A stretch of 64,000 nt of DNA from contig JBNKQR010000005.1 of NCBI GenBank assembly GCA_050295975.1, positions 1-64,000 on the forward strand, read 5' to 3'. Source of the DNA: JAPHTQ01 sp050295975. Its GTDB lineage: Bacteria; Pseudomonadota; Gammaproteobacteria; Thiohalomonadales; Thiohalomonadaceae. A model generated the notes under the pieces. It was given only the letters and a program-made list of their open reading frames with translations, ran no database searches and was not told the DNA's origin. Below are positions 44,373 through 53,437 of the stretch, piece after piece. Positions within the stretch are counted from its first letter, which is position 1. Every line of letters starts with the position of its first letter. The position numbers and the translations under genes were made by a program.

Positions 44373-45629
44373 TTAGATACCTGAACCCTTGGAGCCGGTG
44401 AATTCCGGATAGGCCTCCAGGCCACACTCGGAGATATCGACCCCTTCGTACTCTTCCTCTTCGCTGACGCGCAGGCCCATTACGACCTTCAGCACCATCC
44501 AGACCACAAAGCTGGCTGCAAAGACCCAACCGAAGATGGTCACGATACCGATCAGCTGTGACATCAGGCTGGCTTCTGGGTTGGTCCAAACCACGGCCAA
44601 CAGACCCCAGATTCCGACGACACCGTGAACAGAGATGGCACCAACCGGATCATCAATCTTCATTTTGTCGATGGTAACGATGGAGAAGACCACCAGGATA
44701 CCGCCGATGGCACCAACGATGGTGGAAACCAGCGGAGAACCAGCAAGCGGCTCAGCAGTGATAGCAACCAGACCGGCCAGGGCGCCGTTGAGGGCCATGG
44801 TCAGGTCGGCCTTGCCGAAGAGCAGACGTGCGGTGATCAGCGCGGCAACTACACCACCCGCAGCAGCGGTGTTGGTGTTAACGAAGACCATCGCAACGGC
44901 GTTGGCTTCAGCTACGTTAGAGACAACCAGCTCGGAACCACCGTTAAAGCCAAACCAGCCCAGCCACAGGATAAAGGTACCCAGGGTAGCCAGCGGCAGG
45001 TTGGAACCGGGAATAGCATTGATCTCGCCGTTCTTGCCGTATTTGCCCTTACGAGCGCCAAGCAGCAGAACACCAGCCAGTGCAGCGGTAGCACCAGTCA
45101 GGTGAACCACACCGGAACCGGCGAAGTCGAGGAAACCAAGACCATCGAGGAAACCGCCGCCCCACTTCCAGAAGCCCTGTACCGGATAGATGAAACCGGT
45201 CATGACTACAGCGAAAGCGAGGAACGTCCACAGCTTCATCCGCTCAGCCACGGCACCAGAAACGATCGACATGGCAGTAGCAACGAACACAACCTGGAAG
45301 AAGAAATCGGACAGATTGGAGTAGTAAGTGTCGCCGTTGCTGGCGAGAACCTCTTCCAGAGTGTTATCACCACCGAGCAGGAAACTGATTCCCGGGATTA
45401 CGGAGTTGATGCTGTCACCGTACATGATGTTGTAACCCACCAGCATGTACATAATGCAGGCAACGGCATACAGGGTGATGTTCTTGGTAAGGATTTCGGC
45501 GGTGTTTTTAGCACGCACCAGACCAGCCTCGAGCATTGCAAAGCCCGCGGCCATCCACATTACGAGTGCACCAGTTACCAGAAAGTAAAAGGTATCCAGT
45601 GCGTATTTGACTTCTGTAATTGCTTCCAT
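44373..45629 (-). CDS. amtB: Ammonium transporter
   Basis: A 418-residue Amt channel with eleven membrane helices. The twin pore histidines are in GVVHLTGAT and ISVHGVVGIWG. There is no clear cleavable signal peptide and the C-terminal tail (EEEEYEGVDISECGLEAYPEF) is the P-II-responsive region. It follows glnK after 20 bases, with GGGAGG before the start. GlnK is expected to bind and block the channel when nitrogen is ample. Confidence 0.96.
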   Translation of the reverse strand: MEAITEVKYALDTFYFLVTGALVMWMAAGFAMLEAGLVRAKNTAEILTKNITLYAVACIMYMLVGYNIMYGDSINSVIPGISFLLGGDNTLEEVLASNGDTYYSNLSDFFFQVVFVATAMSIVSGAVAERMKLWTFLAFAVVMTGFIYPVQGFWKWGGGFLDGLGFLDFAGSGVVHLTGATAALAGVLLLGARKGKYGKNGEINAIPGSNLPLATLGTFILWLGWFGFNGGSELVVSNVAEANAVAMVFVNTNTAAAGGVVAALITARLLFGKADLTMALNGALAGLVAITAEPLAGSPLVSTIVGAIGGILVVFSIVTIDKMKIDDPVGAISVHGVVGIWGLLAVVWTNPEASLMSQLIGIVTIFGWVFAASFVVWMVLKVVMGLRVSEEEEYEGVDISECGLEAYPEFTGSKGSGI

Positions 45630-45649
45630 CTCGCTAGCCTCCCAAGGGC

Positions 45650-45988
45650 TTAGAGCGCTTCCGGACCGGACTCACCGGTACGAATGCGGACGACTTGTTC
45701 AAGGCTGCTGACGAAAAGTTTGCCGTCGCCAATCTTGCCAGTGTTAGCGGCTTTGGAAACCGCCTCGATCACCTGGTCAACCAGATCAGCAGGAACAGCT
45801 GCCTCAACCTTTACCTTCGGCAGAAAATCGACCACATACTCTGCACCGCGATAGAGTTCTGTGTGACCTTTCTGCCGCCCGAAACCTTTCACCTCAGTGA
45901 CGGTGATACCCTGTACGCCGATGTCGGAAAGGGCCTCACGCACGTCATCCAGCTTGAAAGGCTTGATGATTGCCGTAACCATTTTCAT
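45650..45988 (-). CDS. glnK: P-II nitrogen regulatory protein
   Basis: A 112-residue P-II protein starting MKMVTAIIKPFKLDDVREAL. The T-loop has the uridylylation tyrosine Y51 in RGAEYVVDF, and the B-loop TGKIGDGKLFV is intact. It binds 2-oxoglutarate and ATP and controls AmtB and nitrogen metabolism. Named glnK rather than glnB because it sits with amtB in an operon that has a sigma-54 promoter. Confidence 0.93.
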   Translation of the reverse strand: MKMVTAIIKPFKLDDVREALSDIGVQGITVTEVKGFGRQKGHTELYRGAEYVVDFLPKVKVEAAVPADLVDQVIEAVSKAANTGKIGDGKLFVSSLEQVVRIRTGESGPEAL

Positions 45989-46062
45989 AGTGATTTATCC
46001 TCTATTTGGATGGGTCCGCCCAAAGCACGGGCGGACCTGTCTATTCCAGTTACAAAACCCTC

Positions 46063-46791
46063 TTAGAACGATTTGCTCCAGCTGACAGTAAACTTGCCGG
46101 AATCTTCCTTGTAATCAGTTGCGGTGTCGTCATCCATATCGTTCGCATCGTAAGCCAAAGTAACATCACCGAAATCACCGGCAGACTTGGTTACGGAGAG
46201 TTGATAGTGGGTGTAATTCAAATCTGCACCACCTTCACCGTCATCAGCGAACTGGTAGCTACCGTAAGTAACACCGACCGAGTAGTCGTTCTGCAGCGGG
46301 AAAGAAGCAGAGAGGTAGGTGTACAAATCACCCTCGATGAACATCTCACCAGAACCGGCGACATCTTCAACGTCACTTGCAATAGTTGAATTTACACCGA
46401 GTGTAAAATTGGTATAGGAGACAGAAGCACCCAGTTCGGTGAAGTCCCATTTATCGATTTGCGGATAGGTGATAGCAGCAAGACTGACGTCATAGCTGAT
46501 GTCACCATAAGCGCCGCCAAAACCAGCGTAGTAATCAAATTCGGTTCCCGGTGCGTCAGTAGCAGCACCACCCAGTGAAGAAAGCCAGGCGCCTGCATAA
46601 AAGCCTGACTCGTGGCTGTAGTCGATACCGCCTGAGATAGCGGAATCATCAGCAGACTGGGTAACACCGCGCCAAATGTAGTTGCTGGTGGCACCCACGT
46701 TCATGGAAACTTCTGCCATGGCAGCACCGCTAACCAGAGTGGATGCGGCCAGTACCGCGCCTGCTACCAGAGTTTTGGTCATCTTGCTCAT
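46063..46791 (-). CDS. TorF-family putative porin
   Basis: A 242-residue outer-membrane protein with a signal peptide ending GAAMA-EVS and a mature region rich in alternating beta-strand patterns, ending in Phe (SWSKSF), typical of beta-barrels. The beginning VGATSNYIWRGVTQS is the TorF/Gcw_chp hallmark. The frame extends to 46890, but ATG 46791 with AGGAGAG upstream is the real start. It is the first gene of a nitrogen-controlled torF-glnK-amtB operon, so it may admit ammonium or small nitrogen compounds; this is inference. Confidence 0.85.
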   Translation of the reverse strand: MSKMTKTLVAGAVLAASTLVSGAAMAEVSMNVGATSNYIWRGVTQSADDSAISGGIDYSHESGFYAGAWLSSLGGAATDAPGTEFDYYAGFGGAYGDISYDVSLAAITYPQIDKWDFTELGASVSYTNFTLGVNSTIASDVEDVAGSGEMFIEGDLYTYLSASFPLQNDYSVGVTYGSYQFADDGEGGADLNYTHYQLSVTKSAGDFGDVTLAYDANDMDDDTATDYKEDSGKFTVSWSKSF

Positions 46792-46860
46792 TCTGTTCTC
46801 TCCTAGTGTGTGTTGTGAAAAGCACGAATCATTTAGCCCGAGGGCCTTCGCTGGATAACA

Positions 46861-46878
46861 TTGCATTAGCCGTGCCAA
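46861..46878 (-). promoter_or_regulatory. Sigma-54 promoter of torF-glnK-amtB
   Basis: On the minus strand the sequence TTGGCACGGCTAATGCAA fits the sigma-54 pattern TGGCACG-N4-TTGCW: GG at -24 and GC at -12 are separated by the required ten bases. It lies about 70 bases upstream of torF, the operon's first gene. Confidence 0.8.
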
Positions 46879-46972
46879 CACACTTTTCACTTACAATTCA
46901 TATAGTTGTGAAATTTTATAAATTTCCTGCACAAATCAGACGCACCACAATGGAATCTGCTAGATACCGCAC

Positions 46973-47000
46973 GCACCAGGACAGTGCGTCGGTATGGTGC
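46973..47000. promoter_or_regulatory. Two overlapping NtrC-type sites
   Basis: GCACCAGGACAGTGC (46973-46987) is an exact match to GCACY-N5-RGTGC. GCGTCGGTATGGTGC (46986-47000) is a near match sharing two bases. Both lie 95-122 bases upstream of the sigma-54 promoter, the usual place of enhancers. Assignment to NtrC is by consensus only. Confidence 0.65.
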
Positions 47001-47062
47001 ACACGGGAAAAGGAAATGGCGTAAACTACAGCTGCACTGAAATACGGCAACGAAACCTGATG

Positions 47063-47314
47063 ATGGATACCAAAGTGATCGATGACTTGAGCAAGCGCCT
47101 CGGTGAAATCCTGCCGCCGGGAGTCAGCGTGTTAAAAGAGGATATGGAGAAGAATATCCGCAGCGTACTGAGCGCCGCCTTCAGCAAAATGGATCTGGTG
47201 AGCCGAGAGGAGTTCGAAGTACAAAGCAAGGTATTGCACCGTACACGGGAAAAACTCGAAGCGTTAGAGAAACAGCTCGCTGAACTGGAAGCGAAACTGC
47301 AACACAATAAGTAG
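47063..47314 (+). CDS. ubiK: UbiK ubiquinone accessory factor (BMFP domain)
   Basis: An 83-residue helical protein of the YqiC/BMFP family with the pattern LVSREEFEVQSKVLHRTREKLE split by LVSREEFEVQ and VLHRTREKLE. It forms coiled-coil trimers and helps ubiquinone synthesis in the cytoplasm, near membranes. An ATG one codon earlier (47060) is also possible. It lies 32 bases upstream of the comM-like gene and diverges from torF. Confidence 0.88.
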   Translation: MDTKVIDDLSKRLGEILPPGVSVLKEDMEKNIRSVLSAAFSKMDLVSREEFEVQSKVLHRTREKLEALEKQLAELEAKLQHNK

Positions 47315-47346
47315 CCCGACAACTTTTCAATCATGGAACGGATGCC

Positions 47347-48849
47347 ATGTCACTAGCGACCATCTACTCTCGCGCGGCCATTGGTATTGAGGCCCCGGAA
47401 GTCACCATAGAAGTCCACCTGGCTAATGGTCTGCCCGGCTTCTCCATCGTCGGTCTTCCTGAAGCCGCGTTAAAGGAGAGCAAGGACCGGGTTCGCGCCG
47501 CACTGCTCAATGCACGTTTTGAGTATCCCGCACGCCGCATCACCGTCAGCCTTGCCCCGGCCGACCTGCCCAAAGAGGGTGGTCGCTTCGACCTGCCTAT
47601 CGCCCTCGGTATTCTTGCCGCCTCGGGACAGATCCCCGCAGATACTCTTTCACGTTACGAATTTGTTGGTGAGCTTGGCCTGGGTGGACAATTGCGTCCC
47701 ATCCGCGGGGTACTGCCGGTTGCACTGCGCGCACGCGATGCTGGACGCAGTCTGATCCTGCCACGGGAAAATGCCGATGAAGCGGCATTAGTTAGTGACA
47801 CCACGGTGATGCCCGCCGAGCATCTACTCGACGTGGTCGCTCATCTACACGGCCAGACCCTGTTGCCGCTACACACAACTCCTGATCAATCTGACATCTT
47901 TGACCCTGTTCCCGATCTCTCAGAGGTCTATGGCCAACCCTATGCCCGACGTGCACTAGAGATCGCCGCCACCGGTGGTCACAGCATGTTGATGTACGGC
48001 CCGCCGGGAACCGGCAAGACCATGTTGGCCAGCCGTCTGCCGGGCATCCTGCCACCGCTGGATGAAGATGCCGCAGTAGAGACAGCCGCTATCGCCTCGA
48101 TCAGCGAGCAAGGCTTTCACTTCGCCAACTGGGGGCGTCGTCCATTTCGCGCACCTCACCATACCGCCTCCGCGGTCGCTATGGTCGGTGGCGGTGGTCA
48201 TCCACGCCCTGGCGAGATCTCGCTGGCACACAACGGGGTACTGTTTCTCGACGAGTTACCCGAGTTTGATCGCAAGGTGCTGGAGGTTTTGCGTGAGCCG
48301 TTGGAATCGGGACAGATCACCATCTCCCGTGCTGCACGTCAGGCGCAATTCCCGGCGCGCTTCCAGTTGGTCGCCGCGATGAATCCCTGCCCCTGTGGTT
48401 ATTACGGCCATCCTTCTGGACGCTGTCGTTGCACCGAGGAGCAGATCACCCGTTATCGTGGCCGACTCTCCGGTCCATTACTGGATCGCGTTGATCTGCA
48501 TATTGAAGTACCGCCTCTACCAAAAGGGGTATTACAGGATCACGAACGTATAGAGGAAGACAGTGCCACGGTACGAGCCCGGGTGGTCGCCTGCAGGGAG
48601 ATACAGTGGCAACGCAGTGGTAAAGCGAATGCCATGCTGGACAATCGCGAGGTGAAAAAAGTTTGCCCTCTGCAAAAGAGCGAGGCACAGCTACTGGAGC
48701 AGGCCACCGAAATGCTTGGCCTCTCCGCCCGTGCCCATCAACGCATTCTAAAACTCGCCCGCACCATCGCAGATATGGCAGGCAGCGAAGCAATCGAGGC
48801 CAACCACTTAAGCGAAGCAATCAGTTACCGTAAGCTGGATCGCCAGTAG
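47347..48849 (+). CDS. comM: YifB/ComM-family AAA ATPase (Mg-chelatase-like)
   Basis: A 500-residue hexameric helicase. The N-terminal Lon-like domain begins MSLATIYSRAAIGIEAPEV; Walker A is GPPGTGKTMLA (about residue 220) and Walker B is LFLDELPEF. Cysteines in MNPCPCGYYG are typical. ComM promotes branch migration during natural transformation. Its stop is just four bases from the convergent sucrose synthase stop. Confidence 0.93.
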   Translation: MSLATIYSRAAIGIEAPEVTIEVHLANGLPGFSIVGLPEAALKESKDRVRAALLNARFEYPARRITVSLAPADLPKEGGRFDLPIALGILAASGQIPADTLSRYEFVGELGLGGQLRPIRGVLPVALRARDAGRSLILPRENADEAALVSDTTVMPAEHLLDVVAHLHGQTLLPLHTTPDQSDIFDPVPDLSEVYGQPYARRALEIAATGGHSMLMYGPPGTGKTMLASRLPGILPPLDEDAAVETAAIASISEQGFHFANWGRRPFRAPHHTASAVAMVGGGGHPRPGEISLAHNGVLFLDELPEFDRKVLEVLREPLESGQITISRAARQAQFPARFQLVAAMNPCPCGYYGHPSGRCRCTEEQITRYRGRLSGPLLDRVDLHIEVPPLPKGVLQDHERIEEDSATVRARVVACREIQWQRSGKANAMLDNREVKKVCPLQKSEAQLLEQATEMLGLSARAHQRILKLARTIADMAGSEAIEANHLSEAISYRKLDRQ

Positions 48850-48853
48850 CGGC

Positions 48854-51247
48854 CTAACTATCATCTTTCAGTAACGTCTCCGCTCTGGGCCTAAACTGCA
48901 AACCGTAGAACATTTGCAGATAGCGTCGTGTTTCGTCACGCTCCAGATTGGTTACGTATTTCCAGAAGCCATAGATGCGCGACAAAGTCATCATACGGCT
49001 GGCATACCGCTCCCAGGTATAACGAGATCGAATACGCTCGATAGCCTCTCCAGATACCCGCTGCCAGTAATCCCCCTCATTTTCACAGCGCTCGAAAAAC
49101 TCCAACAGTTCGGCGCAGACCTGATCACCGTGATTCGGGTCAATGTGAAAACCGGAGTGGCCGTGCTCAATAATCTCCAGTGGACCACCATATTTGGTTG
49201 CGAAGGTAGGTAGACCACAGGTCATCGCCTCCACCACTGTAAGGCCAAAGGCCTCAAACAGAGCAGGCTGAACAAAAACACCACTATGATCCGCAATAAA
49301 TCGATAGAGTTCACCAGCAAGTGGTTTATCCAGTTGCACACCGAGCCAACGCACCTGCCCATCCAGTCCATACTGCTCAAACAATTCATGCATGTAGGCG
49401 ATCTGCTGCTGCTCTTCACGATCCTGTGACTGAGTTGCGTCGACAAAACCTGCAATAACTACCAGGTTGGCCTTTTTGCGCAGGTCTTCATCCTTGGCAT
49501 ACCACTCGACCAAACCGGTGATATTCTTGATCCGGTCCAGTCTTGCCATGGTAAATATCGGTGGTTTGTTACGATCCGCCAACACTCCACGCGCATCGTC
49601 ACGCTCACGACCATAGATCAGGTCATCCAACTCACCTTCCAGCCCATGTAGCCGTTGCTCCTTTTCCGTGTAGGGAAAATAGATATCGGCATCGGCACCG
49701 GGGGATACGATATTAAATTTCGGATCAAAGACATCGATACCATTCACCACCCGGTAGAGACCGGGCATAGTGAAACTGCCGTGGCTCTCATACTGGCCCA
49801 CACTTTCGCGGGTGCCAGCAATCTCCTGAAAGGTACTGGTAATAATAAAGTCAGCCGAATTCATTGCGATCAGATCAGCAGTGAACTGGCAGGAAAAATG
49901 GTATTGCGACTCGTTCTCCTGCCAATAGAGATCGGAATAGAGATATTTGGTTTTTTCTAGCGCATGGGCAATGTTGCACTGGGTAACGCCGAGCTGTTGT
50001 GCCAGCAATGTCGCCACCAGATTGCCGTCAGAGTAGTTACCCACCACCAGATCAGGACGCCCACCCATCTCGGCCTGTACTGCCTGCGCCACCTCGTGAG
50101 AAAAACGCTCCAGATAGGGCCAAATCTCAAAACGTGATATCCACTGTGGGATCACTTCACCACTTTCATTACGGAATGGTACACGCAGGATTCGCGCATT
50201 GGTCGTGCCGACAATCTGCTCCAGTGGTTGATCACAGGTGGTGTTACCCGCTTCCGGAATCAAACGGGTAATCACTACGATATCCGGTTCCAGATCCAGT
50301 CCCTGTTCATCAATGCGCTTACGCATCTCGCGCTCAAGCGCCCGTACTTGATCGAGAATGTACACCACCTGGCCACCGGTGTCGGGCAAGCCCAGCACCT
50401 TATCCTGACCAAAGAAACCGTGTGGTGAAAGAATCGCCAGACGGAAAATCATCGGAATACGGCTGAGGAATTCTTCAAGCGTTGAAGGGTCTGGTGCTTC
50501 AAGTACATCAGAAAGCAGAATTAACGTTTCGCGCATGCGCTTCGCATCACGACCCCAGCCAGGTTCAAAACCGATCCGACGCAGGGTCTCACCTAAAGTA
50601 TCCCAGCCCGCATGAGGATCGGCATCGGCGAGAAAATCCTCCGCCCGACGCAGCGCCTGCTGCAGCTGAGTCACACTGGTGATCTGTTGATTAAGCATTA
50701 ACTGCTGGCCCTGAGCATGATGCAGGCGCAGAAAATTAAATAGATGTGTAATGCCGGGGCCATTGGTCTGAAACAGCTGGCTGGATAGGCGGCGATTGAG
50801 AAACTCTACACCACGACCGATTGAACGCGCCTCATACATACGAGGGAACTCACGGTTAAATGGGCCTAAATCCAGTTCAAGCATCCAGTCGTCAGCATGA
50901 CTACCACCTATCTGACGCTCTTTGAACAGCAGGAACTCCTCTACCGAAATAGTTTCATAGTGCATCTGCTCACTGTGAACACGCAGGTATTCCCAACGTC
51001 CAATTCGTGGGCGTAATGCAAAATAGATCCAGGGTGAATCGAGTACCGCCTCCTGTGCTGTGGCGATCAGTTTTTGCAACTTTGCAGTGCCATACTCTTC
51101 ACCATCTTCAGTTGCACAGAAGGCCTCATAGCCATCCCATAGGTCTGAGCGAAGCATCAACTTTTTATTCATGCCACACAGGTGGCGTAGCAGCATGTGA
51201 AAGCCCTGCTTACCGTCCTGCAATAGTTCCTGAAGTGTTTCGGTCAT
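48854..51247 (-). CDS. Sucrose synthase
   Basis: A 797-residue GT4 enzyme that reversibly converts sucrose and NDP to fructose and NDP-glucose. The N-terminal regulatory part is typical of bacterial forms; DTGGQVVYILDQVRALE and the E-X7-E segment FEAFGLTVVEAMTCGLPTFA mark the GT-B domains. It overlaps the sucrose-phosphate synthase stop as ATGA, so the two are translationally coupled. Presence of both synthetic and cleaving enzymes points to a sucrose cycle or storage route. Confidence 0.94.
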   Translation of the reverse strand: MTETLQELLQDGKQGFHMLLRHLCGMNKKLMLRSDLWDGYEAFCATEDGEEYGTAKLQKLIATAQEAVLDSPWIYFALRPRIGRWEYLRVHSEQMHYETISVEEFLLFKERQIGGSHADDWMLELDLGPFNREFPRMYEARSIGRGVEFLNRRLSSQLFQTNGPGITHLFNFLRLHHAQGQQLMLNQQITSVTQLQQALRRAEDFLADADPHAGWDTLGETLRRIGFEPGWGRDAKRMRETLILLSDVLEAPDPSTLEEFLSRIPMIFRLAILSPHGFFGQDKVLGLPDTGGQVVYILDQVRALEREMRKRIDEQGLDLEPDIVVITRLIPEAGNTTCDQPLEQIVGTTNARILRVPFRNESGEVIPQWISRFEIWPYLERFSHEVAQAVQAEMGGRPDLVVGNYSDGNLVATLLAQQLGVTQCNIAHALEKTKYLYSDLYWQENESQYHFSCQFTADLIAMNSADFIITSTFQEIAGTRESVGQYESHGSFTMPGLYRVVNGIDVFDPKFNIVSPGADADIYFPYTEKEQRLHGLEGELDDLIYGRERDDARGVLADRNKPPIFTMARLDRIKNITGLVEWYAKDEDLRKKANLVVIAGFVDATQSQDREEQQQIAYMHELFEQYGLDGQVRWLGVQLDKPLAGELYRFIADHSGVFVQPALFEAFGLTVVEAMTCGLPTFATKYGGPLEIIEHGHSGFHIDPNHGDQVCAELLEFFERCENEGDYWQRVSGEAIERIRSRYTWERYASRMMTLSRIYGFWKYVTNLERDETRRYLQMFYGLQFRPRAETLLKDDS

Positions 51248-53406
51248 TGTTCTTCCTCATCACCATCGCAGGTACTTACATTGCCAAAGAAATCGTAGTG
51301 TTCGGCGCCTTCCAGCACTCCCGTTGCAAATTCACCTTCTGCAAAATAGATGCGCGGTTCACCTTTCAATATTTCCACTTCAGGACTGTAGTTTCCAACC
51401 ACAACGCCAAGTGTTTCACCACGCAGCATTTCAATGTCATTACCGGAATCACCGGCTACCAACAGATGATCCGGCTGAAGCCCCCACTTCATAAGAAGAT
51501 AACGGATCGCCAGACCTTTAGAGGCTCGGATAGGTAACAGATCAAGATAGGCCTGATGAGAGTAGATCAGCTTGCAGTGTAGATCGCGTTTGCGCAACAG
51601 GCCCTGGATGGCCCTCATGTTTGGAATCTTCTCTGGATCGACAAAGTAGCTACGCTTAAAGCGATGCTGCTCCGACTTCGGTTGCAGCTTCAGTCCTGGA
51701 ATATTTTCCAGAGCCTTGAGTTTCTGGTCCGGTTTCCACTGATAGTTAATGTGCCTTGCCCAACCGACATCTTCCACCATACCGTTACCGTAATAGATCT
51801 CGGAACCGACCGAAGTTATCAATAGGTCCGGTGTTGGCACATTCCATTCCTTAAGGATTTTCAGAGTACTACTGAGTCGTCTACCGGTTGCCACACCAAA
51901 GGCAACTCGTTCACCTGCCGCTTTGAGTTTTTTCATCAGTTTCTGCAGGGCCTCTGAGTCACCCAGCAGTGTATTATCGATGTCACAAATCAGAACACGA
52001 TCAACCGTGGGCAGACGGTTACGTGAAAGGGAGAACCGTTTTTTCTTGCGGCCGATCTTTCCCAACACACGACATACCTCACTAATATAGGTATCCACGT
52101 GACCACCCCATGTGTAGGTTTTATGCGTACCGCGTACACCCGCCTTTGAAAGACGCAACCAGCGGCTTCTGCTTTTTAACACTTCATAGATCTTTTCACC
52201 CATGGCATCGGCATCAAGCGGATCAACCAGGAAACCGCTTTTGCAGTGTTTCATGATATCCCTCGGTCCGCCGTCCTCGGTCGCTACCAGTGGCAGGCCG
52301 CTGGCAGCCGCCTCAATCAAGGTCAAACCAAACGGTTCGGTGAGTGCCGGATTGACGAAAACACCTCGGCTCGATGCGGCCAGGCGATAGAGATCGGGTA
52401 CATCGTTCGGCTCGTGTGCCTTGGGGTAAGCCACCTTGCCATAGAGATCGTATCGATCGATCAACAACAGCAATTCGGTCAGCACTTCTCGTGCGCCCTT
52501 ATCTAACTTGTGGATATCCTCGCGGTTACCCGCAATGATCACCAAATTAGCCATCTCGCGAAGATCCGGATTCTCGGCGTAGGCGCGCACCAGGGTAGCG
52601 ATGTTTTTGCGTTCGTCGGCACGCGAAAGTGCCAGAATCATTGGCTTCTTCGGTTCGTGTAGAAAACGCTCCAGACTCAAAGCGATCGGTGGTTTTTTCT
52701 GTCGTGCAGTGGGCGGTTGGAAGCGCGAGATGTCGACCCCTGGCGGGATCACCCGCATTCGCTTTGGGTGGTAGTTGTCGTAGGCCTTGTACTGCTGTTC
52801 GATCTCCTGTGAGGTGCTGGCGATCACAAGCGCAGCGTTGCCCAACGTGATCTCCTCCGCTTCGATACGTGCATTCATGTTGTAGTTGCGTTCAATGTTC
52901 TGTGGCAGAACGCCTTTGTCCTGCAAACGGCGGCGTTTATCTACACCAAGGGAGTGACCCGTATGTACCAGAGGCACACCTAGTAGTTGGGTTAGACGTG
53001 TACCGACATAACCGGCATCGGCATAGTGACTGTGTACAAAATCAGGCACCTGACCAACTCGGCGCAGATGTTGTAGCGCCTCGTCAGTAAAGGCGTCGAG
53101 GTAGGGCCACAACACCTCTTTGCGGAAGTAGCGTCGTGGTCCGGCGGGAAGCCGTATAATCCAGGCATTTTCAGCGATCTGCTCTTCCTGCTCGGCGTAG
53201 TCCGCATCAACCTTTTGATCAATCACCTGACGGGTCAACAGATCGACACGTTCCACCCGAGGGTGCTCAGCCAGGGCGCGAGCCAGCTCAACCACATATT
53301 TAGTCTGGCCGCCGGTATCGGCATCCCGCCCCAGTTCAAGATTGTGTCCACGAATCAAACCGTGAACGCTGATCATCACCACATATAAACCACGCTGTTC
53401 CATCAT
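51244..53406 (-). CDS. Sucrose-phosphate synthase with C-terminal phosphatase domain
   Basis: A 720-residue two-domain enzyme. The GT-B part (about 1-430) makes sucrose-6-phosphate from UDP-glucose and fructose-6-phosphate, with LGRDADTGGQTKYVVELA and PFGLTLIEAAASGLPLVA motifs. The last 250 residues form a HAD domain, with CDIDNTLLG and VAGDSGNDIEML, which should remove the phosphate. The frame runs to 53613, but ATG 53406 (or 53403) follows GGGAG and matches the family start. It lies 31 bases after the fructokinase gene. Confidence 0.92.
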   Translation of the reverse strand: MMEQRGLYVVMISVHGLIRGHNLELGRDADTGGQTKYVVELARALAEHPRVERVDLLTRQVIDQKVDADYAEQEEQIAENAWIIRLPAGPRRYFRKEVLWPYLDAFTDEALQHLRRVGQVPDFVHSHYADAGYVGTRLTQLLGVPLVHTGHSLGVDKRRRLQDKGVLPQNIERNYNMNARIEAEEITLGNAALVIASTSQEIEQQYKAYDNYHPKRMRVIPPGVDISRFQPPTARQKKPPIALSLERFLHEPKKPMILALSRADERKNIATLVRAYAENPDLREMANLVIIAGNREDIHKLDKGAREVLTELLLLIDRYDLYGKVAYPKAHEPNDVPDLYRLAASSRGVFVNPALTEPFGLTLIEAAASGLPLVATEDGGPRDIMKHCKSGFLVDPLDADAMGEKIYEVLKSRSRWLRLSKAGVRGTHKTYTWGGHVDTYISEVCRVLGKIGRKKKRFSLSRNRLPTVDRVLICDIDNTLLGDSEALQKLMKKLKAAGERVAFGVATGRRLSSTLKILKEWNVPTPDLLITSVGSEIYYGNGMVEDVGWARHINYQWKPDQKLKALENIPGLKLQPKSEQHRFKRSYFVDPEKIPNMRAIQGLLRKRDLHCKLIYSHQAYLDLLPIRASKGLAIRYLLMKWGLQPDHLLVAGDSGNDIEMLRGETLGVVVGNYSPEVEILKGEPRIYFAEGEFATGVLEGAEHYDFFGNVSTCDGDEEEQ

Positions 53407-53437
53407 TTCTCCCGTCTGAGCACTTCGTTGTGCGTTA

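Noticed and set aside
44625..45653. A 342-residue plus-strand open frame over amtB
   Set aside because: It is antisense to amtB, whose sequence is unmistakable; its translation has no family pattern and the frame is opened by the codon use of the real gene.
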